A stretch of 64,000 bases of DNA, taken from NCBI GenBank assembly GCA_964030475.1, contig CAXIPT010000003.1, forward strand, positions 6,888,511-6,952,510, read 5' to 3'. The notes below the pieces were generated by a model. That model was not told the DNA's origin, ran no database searches, and was given only the letters and a program-made list of their open reading frames with translations. Positions 11,770-23,439 of the stretch are shown in pieces. This stretch comes from Tethya wilhelma. Its lineage: Eukaryota; Porifera; Demospongiae; Tethyida; Tethyidae. Within the stretch, counting starts at the first letter, position 1. Every line of letters starts with the position of its first letter. Both the position numbers and the translations under genes were made by a program.

Positions 11770-11956
11770 CCTTGGGTAAAGATGTCATGGATGCTGACTT
11801 AGATTTGGTCTTGTTTTTTCTCCTCTTCTTCTTCTTAGTGACAGGTTCCATGTTGGCCACTGAGGGCAGGCTGGCCAAATTGAAAAAGGAGACAGAAAAC
11901 CCAGTGAGAGAGTGCTTTGCAGTCCATTGAGCCTTGTCAATCTGAAGTCCAAGATG
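11770..11956 (-). CDS. Orphan internal exon, lysine-rich protein, unknown
   Basis: Minus-strand open segment of 62 codons bounded by a good acceptor (TGCTTACAGCTACAG) and a good donor (GTATGT). It reads HLGLQIDKAQWTAKHSLTGF near the start and has a very basic stretch TKKKKRRKNKTKSK, which could be a nuclear localisation signal, near the end. No stop within the frame. I do not recognise the protein and did not find partner exons. It may belong to a small gene or to a decayed one. Confidence 0.35.
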
Positions 11957-12202
11957 CTGTAGCTGTAAGCATACAGAAAGTGGGACACCTAGGTCCAGAC
12001 AACTAGCCTGAGCTACTTAGATCTAAGCAGTTGACTTTAAATGCCTAGTATATGCCCACAGTGCACACTCACAACTCCACTGCCTCAAAGCCGCAAATGG
12101 CACTCCTTTGCACAGCTTACCCAGAGTCCATGCATGAGGTACTCACAAATGATCACAAATGATGTGTGAGGTGCTCCCCGATCGAGCCACAATTATTATA
12201 GA

Positions 12203-12337
12203 CAAGGATGCCTCCCCCTTCAAGTTCCCAATGGTGGAGAGACCAACACCAAACTGGAGCAGTTGATGTTGGAGAGAGACAAGCTGATGGAGAACCTTAT
12301 TGAAAGAAGCTCAGTGCATGAGGCCACAAAAAAATGA
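12203..12337 (+). CDS. Possible terminal exon with short coiled coil
   Basis: After an acceptor-like ATTATTATAG the plus strand reads to a stop at 12,337; the segment LEQLMLERDKLMENLIERS has the charge pattern of a coiled coil. No upstream exon or start was identified, so this could be chance. Confidence 0.2.
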   Translation, partial: QGCLPLQVPNGGETNTKLEQLMLERDKLMENLIERSSVHEATKK

Positions 12338-13146
12338 GTGATATCACGGAGAGCTGCTATAGGCACTCATGCAAGAGGTCAGCCTTTGAGTCAGACCTGC
12401 ATGTTGCACTCGGTTATCAGCCATGCAGGTCACTTGTGTGACCCAGTGCTAACTTTGCAGGTCAGTATGCATGGGTTAGTATGTGACACACACAGCCAAG
12501 TTATAATTAGTAACATGTACTGAACTCAAGTACGACTTCTTAACTTTATAAATTAGCAACGGTGCATGCATATGAATTAGAAAAATATAGATCTGTGCTG
12601 TTTTCTCATCAAAATCAGTTCTTGTACTTATAACTACCTAAATTGCTATAGAAGTAAGCTTCTCGAAAGACCGTATACGTGATCATGAAGAATTACTGCA
12701 TGTCTTGGCCGTGTCAGTGCAATTGAGATCTACAGCTCCTTGATGAAGCATTTAGTCATTAAGACATCGCTAATAATGATTAGATTGAGCTATAGTGATA
12801 GGTTTATTTCACCCTGTGAAAAGGTGAATTGGCTCCTACATGCAGTATATACACATTAATAATTTAGGTAGTGCTGGACCCGTTCACTATCCTTAAACAT
12901 AATGTTATACAAATAATTATTATAATGACTTTCATGACACTACTATTAAAGTTAGTGAAGTGATTGGTGGTGACTGTCACTATACAGGTAGTCACAGATG
13001 CATGGATCATGCATGGACTTAGTACCGTTCAGATCGAAGCCACAGACCCACGTATACTGTACGTCCTGAATAACAAATACGCGGAGCCTTATAGTGACCG
13101 GCAATTTCTCACGGTGCTTGCAATTAGTTTCAGCATTTACATACAC
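12338..13146. other. Spacer, no gene seen
   Basis: Short open frames on both strands only; no domain or splice structure. Confidence 0.5.
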
Positions 13147-13322
13147 ATGCAGTAAGGGCTATAGGTCTAGTTGTTGTTCCAATTTTAAAATTTACATGCA
13201 CAAGTAGTAAGTAAGGGCTGTTAGTGTATAGGTCTAGATCTTGTTGTTGTTCCAATCAGTTCAACATTTACATGCAGTAATTAAGGGCTGTAGGTCTAGA
13301 TCTTGTTGTTGTTCCAATTTCA
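13147..13322. repeat. Tandem repeat, three units of about 60-70 bp
   Basis: The block TAAGGGCTGTAGGTCTAG plus CTTGTTGTTGTTCCAAT occurs three times in a row with small differences in the linkers. Confidence 0.8.
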
Positions 13323-15496
13323 TCGTTATAAATTATGTCAACTGCACAGCTTCAGTTTGAGTTTCTAGGAACTCTGTACATTCCTATAGCAGTTAATTTA
13401 TGCATGCATGCAATTAAGAACTATAGACATTGATCCAATTATTATGAACATCATCCTCAGGCAAATTGTAGAAGTTCCAGGAACTCAGGCATAGTTCTAA
13501 GAACTCCATTCTATATCAATTCCATGAACTATAGACATAATCTATCACTGAGAAAACTCAACTGAAGCCAGCCAATATAATTATTACTTCCCATGCACTT
13601 GTTATAATGATACAGCTCACAATATATAGTATATTATTATAATTATATTAAATTTTAAAACATGTTATATTATATTGTACGATTCTGTAACCAACAACAT
13701 AATAATTATACTCTCTTGACAAAAACAAATACTGTATAGGATGCATGCAGTGCTAGGTACATCGATCAGACTGCTTTTTGTAAAAACAACTATTATATAA
13801 TAATACATAATACTCTCTTGACAAAGACAAATACTGNGAGGGGCTTTTCCTAGGACCCAACTCCTTTCCATGGTGGGAGTAACATTAGTTTACTAGTTAC
13901 ACAATTCATGAGTGTTTAGTTCTAGTTGAGTGTGAGGGTACCACTCTCAGTGGGTACAAGCAAGGTACCTGGCCACCTAGACCATGTACTGTACACATAT
14001 AGTTGTTATACTAGTTAATTTGGCCCCCAGAGAGTTTTCACAGCTGAGTCCATAAAGTCCAATTTTTCCCAAAATGTTTTCGGACCAAACAAAGCAGAAG
14101 CCATACCCACAATTTTTGGTGACCACACTCTAAATATGCCAAAAAATTACTACTGTGTAAGTGTCTGGATGTTAAAACAGCTTATAAGCAACCATGAACA
14201 GTGTATAGCTTGTAAAAGTCGAAGGTGAGCTGTGTTTGAGATCAGTGTTTGTCAGATTTTTCTGACAACATTCGGGACATTTTAGAGTGGAGTGTTTCCG
14301 AGTGGCGGGACAAAGTTTACAAATCCGGGACAGTTGGAGCCTATATATGTGAGTCGAATGGTAGGGGTGAAACATGGTAGTATAGATAAACACTGGACAC
14401 TCAACCAGAGCATTAAACGAGGAGGTCGCGTTTATAATGACGCAATTATTCACCCGCGTTCGTTTTGGATCACTTCCGGGGTACGGGGTATAAATCCCCG
14501 GCCACCACCTTTGACCTTTTGCGCAGATGTAAAAAACTGTCGTCATGGCGCTTGCAGAGCTCCTTTTTTCTCTTTGCTACAACTACGCACTACGACGCTT
14601 ACCTTCCACAAATTACTTGCACAGTAGTAGTGGTTACCAAATAAAAACTACCTGTCATGTCATTTTGTAAACAATACAAAGAATTTGGTTTGTTTCTGTG
14701 GTCTTAGTATTCCATGGCAGCCATTGACAACATTGTACAGCAAATACAGGCAGTAACACTGCCAATACAGACTTACACTATTACTTTACAAATTATTAAC
14801 AACAAGAGCACATCTTTGTATAAAACAATACACAATTCTTGTGCTAGTTTCTGCCAGGGCATCAATGGACACTGTACCAAGACAGTACACCATTCTAGTC
14901 ACTCTCACCGAGGTCTCTTTGAGTTTGTGAAGAGTAGAGCAATAATTATTTGGCTGATTTCATGTCCTGCAAAATAGTTTGGATTAGAAGGTAAACTGCT
15001 TGTTTACACAAAATACAAGTACTATGAATTGCTAACAATAGTATTGTTTTTTCAGTTACCGGGATCATGATGGTGATTCAAGTAGGTATCTACAGACGCT
15101 GTAGAGAAGGAACACGAAGAGAGTACATGGTACACTGGTTGTGGTGGAGTTGGTGCTCTCTTCTATCTTTGTCATCAAGTTGAATATCAGCTGATCTGTA
15201 CAATAGTCAGTCATGCATCAATAATATGCTAAATTTGTATTGTATGAACCAACCATGAATAAAATAATATTAAAAGATGGATGTTCTTTATGCTAACGGA
15301 CTCGACAAAATGCCCAATTCAACATGGAAGTGGAGACTTCAACACCATTTCGTCATAAGCCAAGGTCAAGTGTAAATGCCAGTCGAGAAAATCGTATGTA
15401 CCTGTGTTTGTACGACATGGCTCAGCTATTATCACATGTACACACATACATACAGTAAATAGACCACTTACTTTCACAAACTACAACTGTAATCTT
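13323..15496. other. Spacer with no firm gene
   Basis: Contains a short local duplication (ACTCTCTTGACAAA at 13,710 and 13,810, the second next to an N at 13,837), and open frames of up to 124 codons at 14,172-14,977 that overlap on opposite strands and show no domain. A 20-bp block AAACGAGGAGGTCGCGT near 14,411 recurs inverted near 16,170. Confidence 0.4.
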
Positions 15497-15816
15497 TCAA
15501 TAACTTGAGCATGGATGAACTTCTACTGCACATGTCAGATTGACCATGAAATTATAGCAATGGTACGTTAACACAGGGGTCTTGCAGACACAGCCGCCAT
15601 CAACACATCCTGACCCTCACCATTCGGCCATCAACACCACCTGTATACACCCCTACCACACATTTTTAGAACTGTTACACTAAAATTTGTGTCAAATTGT
15701 TTTATAACTCTGTAAGTACTGACCTGAGCTTGAGAAATAGAGCCACTAGATGGCTCAGAACCAATGGACTGTCTCCAAACATTCATAGCAGCTACAAGCA
15801 GCAGTGCAAGCTTCAT
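15497..15816 (-). CDS. Possible small secreted cysteine-rich protein gene
   Basis: A first exon from ATG 15,816 encodes MKLALLLVAAMNVWRQSIG, a plausible signal peptide, and ends at CTCAG/GTCAGT (15,724). A second stretch after an acceptor GGTCAG (exon start 15,609) reads CVDGGCVCKTPVLTYHCYNF and on to a stop at 15,497, with seven cysteines. The phases of the two pieces do not join cleanly in my model, so either another acceptor or another exon is needed. Unknown function; compare the secreted eight-cysteine gene at 51,270. Confidence 0.3.
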
Positions 15817-16194
15817 TTTTGAGACTTTGAGAGACTCTAGGCGTCATTGACGGTCCTATCAGTCTTCAGACACGCAAAAAGGAGTCCTTTTCACTTTCAC
15901 TCGAGAAGTTTATTCCCTGCCATGGTAAAAGAACGCTTCTTTCTCAAAATACAAGTAGTTTTCTTCAAAAACTGCAGCAATTGTTCTTTTGTGGCGCTCT
16001 CTGTATCACTCTACGCTTGTGCAGCTGTTTTGGTTAGTAAAACTCAGTAAAACATACAGTAAAACCCATGCGAGTAAGTCCCTTGCTTAGTTACCAATTT
16101 TCTAAAGTAAAAAATTCCGACACCATTTTCAGACGGCGTGAATTTCGTCCCCGGCCACGCCCTTTTATACGCGACCTCCTCGTTTAAGCATCAT

Positions 16195-16265
16195 GGAACC
16201 CACACATCCACACTCTTATACCCACACACCCACACATCCACACCTCCACACCTCCACACCCACCC
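16195..16265. repeat. CCACACAYCCACAC low-complexity run
   Basis: Short-period pyrimidine/purine biased repeats of CCACAC and CCACAT; the open frame on the other strand is a by-product. Confidence 0.7.
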
Positions 16266-16288
16266 ACACCAGAGAGATAGATAAAATG

Positions 16289-16321
16289 AAGGGCACCAAA
16301 GGTGCTGTACCTTTGGTGCCA
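16289..16321. repeat. Perfect hairpin resembling an M1 element start
   Basis: GGCACCAAAGGT and ACCTTTGGTGCC pair exactly around a 5-base loop. The M1 elements begin with a similar hairpin, so this may be a lone end. Confidence 0.5.
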
Positions 16322-16773
16322 TCATGGCATGGATGCTGAGATAAAAATAACTTGCATGCTCACACATGACACTAGCTGTAAGAAAATTGTTATCTATATT
16401 TACAGCAAAGATAAGGAAATAATTGTTTAAATACAAGCACTAATAGTTGGCAAGTTACCATGACACTTGACCCTCTGTGACTACACTGTTTACCAACTAT
16501 AAGAAAACTTGATAAAACTTCTCATACTGCAAAATGAAAAGATTATAGTTTTATTGCTTGAAAGTGAGTCAGCTGTCCCAAGTCATATGGGTGTAATCAT
16601 AGATAAATGAGGGCTAGGGGATTGGAAACAGGCTCAATTAACGCTAGTTCGCACGGGCGGTCCACGTTAGACGGAAGTTCATTCAATCAATGGGCGGAGC
16701 TTATGAGGAGTGTGTTTTATTAAGAATATTTGCTCTGCTTCGAAGTGTCAAAAAACGCTTTTGAGTCTTGGAC
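16322..16773. other. Spacer upstream of the two-exon gene
   Basis: No gene seen. It presumably contains the promoter of the gene starting at 16,774, but no TATA box or other element can be named with confidence. Confidence 0.4.
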
Positions 16774-17846
16774 ATGGCTACTTTAGTTTCTAAAAGTGAG
16801 TTGAAACTGTTGCATGGTAGAGTATTCAACTATATATAAAACACAGATTTGGCCTTCTATACTGGTAAACAAGGAAAATTAACCACTTTTTTATAATTAT
16901 TTTACATGACATCCTAGGTCTCCTTGTTGAAGGTTTGAAACTTCTGCTCCAGGATGAGGCATTCAAACTCGGCTCGTCTACTGCTGTATTAGCTCATAAA
17001 GTAGTAGAGGAGTTACTTGCATGGATACCTTCAAACCAGGCAGATGTACAGCAAAGTGAAGAAGAGTTGGTGAAGATGTTGAGCAAGTGCATGGTGAGAT
17101 CCCAAAAGATAAGAAGAGAAAGGATGTGGACCAGCTATCACAACGTGTGGACATCTGCTGAGTACATTGGTTGCTGGAAAAAGTTGCTAAGCAAGTGTAC
17201 ATCATTCTCTTGCCAGTACGTTGGTAACTACATGTTCAAGGAACTCATCCAACTCCATCATCCACTGCCTAGCACTACCTCTCAATCCTCAACTGTAACA
17301 TCTCTAACTGTGGAGGAACAAAGTGCCTTGCGATATGCAGCTGGGTATATCCCACGTGCACTATGGAAAAAGCTTAAGAAATCATCTCACCCCCTCCGAC
17401 AAGATATTCAGCTTTGTATTTGGGATCTTCTAGACGATGGTGATGAAGAAGAGCAAGAAAGCCAAGCTTGGGTTGATTTTGTTGATCGTGGAGGTCTTAC
17501 ACGAGTAAACAATTCAACATATGAAATATTCATTACAATGGAGATGATACTTCATCAACACGTACATAACTACCAAGCACCTGATTTCGAAAAAGTGACA
17601 GGTGCAATAATGGAGGATGAAGATGTTTTGTTTCAGTGGTCAATATTGGGAGCTGATTGGGATGAAAACAGTGCGTCTGCATTGTTGAGCATGGTTGTGA
17701 GACAGTGGGTCAAAGTAAGAGGATTCCCTTTGGCAAGTGCCTGGGTTGAGAAGCCTAAGAAAGACAAAAAACAGTCAACTCAAAAATCAAAAGGACTGCT
17801 AAAGCAACTAGCACCATGCAGTGGCATGCACATCAAAACCCAGTAA
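16774..17846 (+). CDS. Two-exon protein of unknown function (about 316 aa)
   Basis: Exon 1 (16,774-16,795) encodes MATLVSK and ends after one base of a codon at GTGAGT; exon 2 (16,918-17,846) starts after CATCCTAG and joins in frame as SLLVEGLKLLLQDEAFKLG. The frame is open to TAA at 17,846 with no defects. Visible parts: helical N-terminal half, a central YAAGYIPRALWKKLKK segment, an acidic linker (DDGDEEEQES), a WVDFVDRGGLTRVNNSTYEI motif, and a lysine-rich tail (EKPKKDKKQSTQKSK). From memory similar DRGGL proteins are multicopy in sponges and cnidarians and may be transposon-associated; that is not certain. It is tail to tail with the P-element-like pseudogene, 154 bp away. Intactness beside dead transposons suggests either recent mobility or selection. 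Confidence 0.75.
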
Positions 17847-18000
17847 TACAGCAACATCAGAAGAGACCCTACACACACCCCAAAGTGAAGATTTTCTTGA
17901 CTGTTAAAGACAAATTTTTGTATGTTATAACTTTAATTTTACTGTTACATGTATGTTTTGTTTAATAATAACTGTGATTAAAACTGTATTTTCAATCTAG

Positions 18001-19745
18001 TCAAAGTGGTTGAGCAACAGAACTATTTTTCTTCTCTTTGGAAGTGGTTTGTTTTCTTTTCCAGTCAGTTTCTGATTCTACATCTCCTCCTCTACAGTTT
18101 CCCCGAGATGGTCCTTTGCAGAAGGAATTAATCACCCTCAGCGCTTGAGTGTTCTTTAAAAACTCGTGGACTCCACCTCTTTGCCTCTGGCAAACAAAGA
18201 AATTTTCTAGTGGGTCTTGGGAAATCCGTTGACTTAAAAAAGATGAAACATCTGGCAGAGTGAACACGTTTTACTAGTTCAATGAAGGATTTGCCTGCAT
18301 CAAGAAAAGCTATAATTACTTACATGTTATCTTCAATCCCAATCGAGTCTCTGCATCAAGCCATGTTCTGTCTTGGTTAAATTTGGGATAGAATTCACCC
18401 AATCCTCCCACTGATCCAAGTAGGCCAAGAATTCATTCTGCAACCACTGTGTGATGTATTATATATGTTATGAATAACGTACTGTCAAAGGCAACATTTA
18501 AGACCTACCTCAAGACGCTCATCTTGGGAGTTTCTGAACGGCATCCGATAGGGCTTTCGTTTATGGTTACCAGCCACATAGTTGGAGACATTCATGCAGT
18601 CAAAGAATTTGTCCATAAGATCAACGAACTTAGCAGTCTCTGTTACTTCAGTTCCACCAGTGAGTTGGAGAGCTCTACTCACACTCGCACTCAAGACCTG
18701 TATAATTTAAAAAAATAACATAACAAGATGATCAATAATAATTAGTGAAACAAAAAATTATCTGAGTAGCAAGGTCAACCCTCATTTTGGAAAAGGATGT
18801 GAGGACAATGTGTTCATACTTCAGTTTTGGAAGTAGACGGATTCCAACACCAGATGCATTATCACGTTCATACAGAGCACGAAAGCGTCCCCAAGATACA
18901 CTGAATCTATTGTTCTACAATGTAACAGTTAAAGCATCAAATCAGGAAATTATAGTAACTTACATGAAGATTGCAAGCTTTGGACAACAAACAGTTTCTG
19001 ACTGTTTTGATGAGGTGTGAGGGGTCTGAGAAAAACAAAAATGGCCGGTTTTCCTCCGTGAAGGGATTTTTAACCTTGTAAAGAACTTTCTCTGAAGGGT
19101 TGTGAAGTTTAATAAGGCGCCAATTTACCGAGTTACCATCTAGTGTAGCACCCAAAACCTATAGTACATGTAACCAAAGTACTACACAAAACACTATTTA
19201 CAAAAACAAACCTTGAATCCACAATTCTCCAGCCAACCATAGGGGGTCATAGAGCAAGAGCTCACCACAAGGAAACTGTGAATAAGGAAACTGTAGTTTG
19301 CTGAAAAGACCTCACACCATGAACACCATCATGGTTTTAGCCAGATCAGGAGCTGATGGGTCATGGCCTTGCAGACTCTGCTCAAATTGTAGAAGATGTT
19401 TGTTTAGTTACAGAATCCTATCTAGGCTCCAGAGTGTTTGTCAAAAACAAGATCCTGCCTGATGTGCATTTCATCGAGGAGGATGAGGACATTCTTCTCT
19501 CTCTCTGGGCAGGTGTCTAGTTTGGCAGCATCTCTCAGCATCTTGTCCACATCACTTGAGAATCCAGTGCAGGCCTTGACGTAGTAAGTGTAGTCTCTCA
19601 AAGTTCTTTGGGATGGAAGGTGCAAACACCCAGACTCTCATAAGCGCCACTGGATCTGCACGAGGAAATATTGCAAAATTCACTTTATGCATATATATAG
19701 CATACAGTTCCATTTACCTATGTCTGAGAGACAAACACCACCTTA
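18001..19745 (-). pseudogene. P-element / THAP9-type transposase, 5'-truncated
   Basis: Seven remaining exons can be followed on the minus strand: 19,745-19,718 (WCLSLRH), 19,655-19,212 (PSQRTLRDY, LLDEMHIRQDLVFDKHSG, LLLYDPLW), 19,158-18,964 (FFSDPSHLIKTVRNCL), 18,906-18,762 (LPKLKYEHIVLTSFSKMRVD), 18,697-18,509 (KFVDLMDKFFDCMNVSNY), 18,446-18,324 and 18,294-18,001 (ISQDPLENFFVCQRQRGGV). These are hallmark motifs of P-element/THAP9 transposases. Breaks: frameshifts near 19,636, 18,400 and 18,260, stops after KHSGA and after MVFMV, and a donor changed to AT after 18,762. The THAP DNA-binding domain is gone: the gene is cut at 19,745 by a hAT element. Clearly inactive. Confidence 0.9.
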
Positions 19746-22280
19746 CAGGGCCGTAGGAGTAGGGGAGGCTGGGGAGGCTGGGGAGGCCTCAGCCTCCCCA
19801 CTTTTTTAGTCCTATCCTAAACTGCTTACCTAGACAGTTTAAATAAATAGCAAGCCTACTACTGGCGCACTGACTTCTGACTTCATTTATATATTTTATT
19901 ATTTACTACCGGTAATGCCATGCACGTGACAGGAAATTTGATCACTACATGTAGGCGTAAAATTGCTTAAACGCATGCGCACACATGCAATTACATCAGC
20001 TGGAAAAACAGGAAATGTACATCAGCTGTTCAAGTGTTTGAAGATGGCAAGCCATAGCCATAGTGACATTCCTGAGGTGGGTGACCAGCCACACCAGCCA
20101 AGGTCTTTCAAGTTCCCACAAAGAGAATTTGGGAAGACCAGCATAATGAAACGTTCTTTCCAGCTGCAGTGGTTTGACAAGTGGCCTTGGCTCCACTATA
20201 ATGAGGAGAAAGATCTTAGTTTTTGCTTCACTTGCTTAGTTGCTTTTAAGAACAGGCATCTCCAATCTGTTCGCAACTTGGAACAGTCCTTTATTTCGGC
20301 AGGATTCTCCAATTGGAAAGATGCATTCAACAAGCATCAGGCTAGCCATTGCCATCAACAGGCTGTGCTAGCAACCATCACTCTCCCAGCTACCACACCC
20401 CAAGTCAATGAGTTGCTTTCATTTGAGCTCTCAAAGCAGCGATTGGAGTGTAGAAAGTGCTTTTTGAAATTGCTTTCAAATGCACGCTTTCTCTCAAGAC
20501 AAGCCATTGCATTTCGTGGTGATGGTGATGAGACAAACTCCAATTTTATGCAACTCATCAGTCTAGCTTGTTCTGAGGATGACAGCACTCTCAGCCAATG
20601 GATAAAGCGAAAGACAGACAAGTATACCTCGCCTGACATCCAGAATGAGATGGTGAAGGTTATGGCTACACGTATCCTTCGTAAGATAGCATGTGATCTC
20701 CAAAGCTTCTCCATTCTATACAATCATGATCGATGAAACAGCAGATGTTGCGAACATTGAACAGGTTGTAGTCTGAGATGGGTGAGTCCAAGATTTGAGG
20801 CACATGAAGAGTTCATTGGGCTCTACCAGGTTGAGTCCATAGAAGCAGATAGACTCTACAGAGTCATATATGATGTACTTCTGAGGCTGAATCTTGCTAT
20901 GTCGAAAGTAAGGGGTCAGTGCTACGATGGAGCTTTCAGCCATGTCTGGAGCAAAGTCTGGTGTAGCAGCAAGAGTAAGTGCAGATGAGCCTAGAGCACT
21001 ATTTACCCACTGTTATGGTCACTCACTAAATTTAGCATGTGCAGATACCATTCGGCAGTGCAAGTTGATGCGAGATGCTCTAGACACTACACATGAGATC
21101 ACAAAGCTAATTAAGAAGTCTCCACGCCGTGATGCTATCTTCAAACGACTGAAGGAAGAATTGGCTAGTGATTCTCCAGGAATCCGTGTGCTCTGTCCAA
21201 CAAGGTGGACAGAGCACACAGATAATCTTAGCAGGACACTGCAAAGGGGTGACATGTCTGCAGCTGAAGGCCAGGAAGTAATGCACTCAACCCTCACCAC
21301 CTTGCAAAGTACACGATCTGATTTAAACTTTGAATCATTCTGGAAGAGGTTATGTGCATCGGCTGATGAGCTTGATGTTGAGGAGCCAGCTTTACCTCGT
21401 CGTAGAAAGGCTCCTCATCGCTTTGATGATGGATCAGCACCTTGTTTTCCTAGCACAATGCTAGAGTACTATCGGACTCTGTATTTTGAAGCTCTTGACC
21501 TTATTACTTCTTGCATTTCAAATCGTTTTGAGCAGCCAGGCTACAAGATGTATGCCAAGGTACAGACCGTTCTCCTCAAAGCTGCTAAGTCTCAAGACTA
21601 CCAGGAAGAGTTACACTTTGTTCTTTCCTTTTACGGCTCAGATTTTGACTCCTTACAGCAACTTGAAATTTTTTCACAGCATTTCAATACTGCTGAGGAA
21701 GTCACTATTTCTGATATCTTTGTCTTTTTTGCTGATTGCACACCATCAAAAGTAGATTTACTATGTCAGGTGAGTAAGTTAGTGTTGCTTCTGCTTGTAA
21801 TGCCAGCAACCAATGCAAAGATCATTTAGTGCTGTCCGACGTATCAAGACCTACCTCTGTTCCACAATGACTCAACAGCGACTCAACAATTTGATGGTCC
21901 TGCATGTTCATAAGAGCCACACAGACGAACTGGATCTTATTGCTGTTGCCAATGACTTTATTGAGGGTAGTGATCACAGAAAGAACTTCTTAGATCAGAA
22001 TTCAAGCCATCTGATTACACTAACTGACTTTTCCCACTCTATATAGATAGGTAGAACGCTCATTATTTATCATACTATTTTGTTTTCACACATAACTTTG
22101 TAAGCTGTCGTCACTTAATTGAGCTGTCATTTTATACACCACAATTGGCTTAGAATTAATCTCCAGCAATGAAAAATGCCAAAATTTTCCAGGGGACATA
22201 CCCCCGGACACCCCAAGAGGGGCTCTGGCCTGTGGCCATAGCATAGCCTCCTCACTACAAATTTCCTTCCTACGGCCCTG
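19746..22280 (+). mobile_element. hAT element with 13-bp terminal inverted repeats
   Basis: CAGGGCCGTAGGA at the left end and TCCTACGGCCCTG at the right end are perfect complements, bracketing a hAT transposase pseudogene. It sits inside an exon of the P-element-like pseudogene. Flanks share only CTTA next to each end, not the 8-bp target duplication usual for hAT, so one flank has probably been rearranged since insertion (a foldback-type sequence starts right after 22,280). Confidence 0.85.
19963..22046 (+). pseudogene. hAT transposase, ZMYM1-like with TTF-type zinc finger
   Basis: The likely start is ATG 20,044. The N-terminal part (FDKWPWLHYNEEKDLSFCF, then TNWKDA-like FSNWKDAFNKH) is a TTF-type zinc finger; RGDGDETNSNFMQL and KTDKYTSPDIQNEM follow. 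The frame then breaks near 20,715 (IMIDET is in another frame), meets a stop after EQVVV, shifts again near 20,935, and continues as GAKSGVAAR, FTHCYGHSLNLAC and RVLCPTRWT. Directly after RWT it jumps to EHTDNLSRTLQ, a deletion of roughly 80-90 residues relative to the family. The C-terminal dimerisation part (RSFSAVRRIKTYLCSTMT) lies at about 21,813-21,920 in another frame. Inactive copy. Confidence 0.9.
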
Positions 22281-22424
22281 CTTATCATCATTTTTTTTAC
22301 TTGTTTGTTCTCATTTTTCCACAATTCTACAAATTAAATCACATTTGAGTTGATGTGTGTAGCTAGCTACTGAGCTAGTAGTCTGGCAAGCCAGCCAAGC
22401 GGCAGGCTGCTGAGTAAGTTGCGT

Positions 22425-22837
22425 CAGAGGAGGTTCCGCAGGGTCAAAAGGTCAGGCGTAATTCCGTCGTTAATTGCATTCCTTTCTCCATCCGAGTTAG
22501 TTTCTACTGGCCCTCTAATAGCTGTCTGCTGTTGCTGCAGTCTTGGAAGCGCTTAGATGGCAAAGGTAAGACGTTAAAAAAGCCTCAAACGACTTGAGAG
22601 CGCTACTAGACGGGCCAATAACAAGATAAAGGTCAAAGGTCATGCGTATGCCGTCTCTGGACAAATCTTTTGAAGGGCGCGATAGTTTAAAATAAGCATA
22701 AAGATGGTAGAAATTGTATAGGCTTGTTTTCAGCCCTGTAAGCTAGGGGCGCAATGGTAAACTCATTCAGCAATACGTTATATATGGCGCACGTGATACT
22801 AATAACTTGACCCGTTGACCCTGCGGAACCTCCTCTG
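22425..22837. mobile_element. MITE with 23-bp TIRs and 9-bp target duplication
   Basis: CAGAGGAGGTTCCGCAGGG at the left and its exact complement at the right end bound 413 bp without coding capacity. AAGTTGCGT stands immediately outside both ends (22,416-22,424 and 22,838-22,846). Nine bases fit Mutator-like elements; a hAT element (8 bp) with one chance match is the alternative. Confidence 0.85.
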
Positions 22838-22986
22838 AAGTTGCGTAGCCTGCTTGATACTGAAGTGAAACACACATCTCAGTCATTTGGAGGCAGGAGC
22901 TCTATCATAAGATGTACTTGCCTTTCTATATGTTATGATAATCAAAGTCCTGATTCATCTCGAAGAACAACCAGGCTACTTGCATT

Positions 22987-23410
22987 TAATTCCAAATAAC
23001 GCACACTTTTGTGTGTTGAAAGGGTTGTCAATTCAAATTTTCTAGAAGCTAATGAATTATGCATGAGTGTAGGTGGCCATATAGAAGAGGCACTTTTCGC
23101 CTTGTATCTCAGCTACTTAATGAGAGGCGCTAAAAACCGATGGCAAAAGTGACTATCCCGGAAGAAAACAAGTTAGTTCGTTCAACTGTCTGACAAAAGT
23201 TGAGCCAAGATGGAGGTGTGGCATGTTTGTGTTTGTTACTTTAGCGATGGTTTTAGGCGATGTTTTTGGGCTCATAAGAAAGAGAAAGAGCTAAATAGCT
23301 TAAGAAGCCTTTTAGTGTTAAGCGCTCAGTTTTTGCAGAGTTATTCGCGTGAATATTTGTATTGTATTAATGGGCCATCCAAGCCATTCCTCATGTGTAC
23401 CCAGTACTTT
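22987..23410 (+). repeat. Dispersed repeat R1, copy 3
   Basis: Starts AATTCCAAATAACGCACACT and follows copy 1 to the GTACCCAGTACT end. The plus-strand open frame at 23,210-23,524 is repeat sequence. Confidence 0.75.
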
Positions 23411-23439
23411 TTTTTGCTGCTGATTAAGTTGTTGTATTT

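Noticed and set aside
14172..14977. Overlapping open frames of 87 to 124 codons on both strands
   Set aside because: No domain, no convincing splice borders in a consistent phase, and the opposing frames overlap each other.
14408..16190. Inverted AAACGAGGAGGTCGCG blocks as ends of a 1.8-kb transposon
   Set aside because: The match covers only about 20 bp, the flanks beyond differ, and no target duplication is seen.
19746..22280. An 8-bp target duplication for the hAT element
   Set aside because: Flanks CCACCTTA and CTTATCAT do not match over eight bases; only CTTA is shared.
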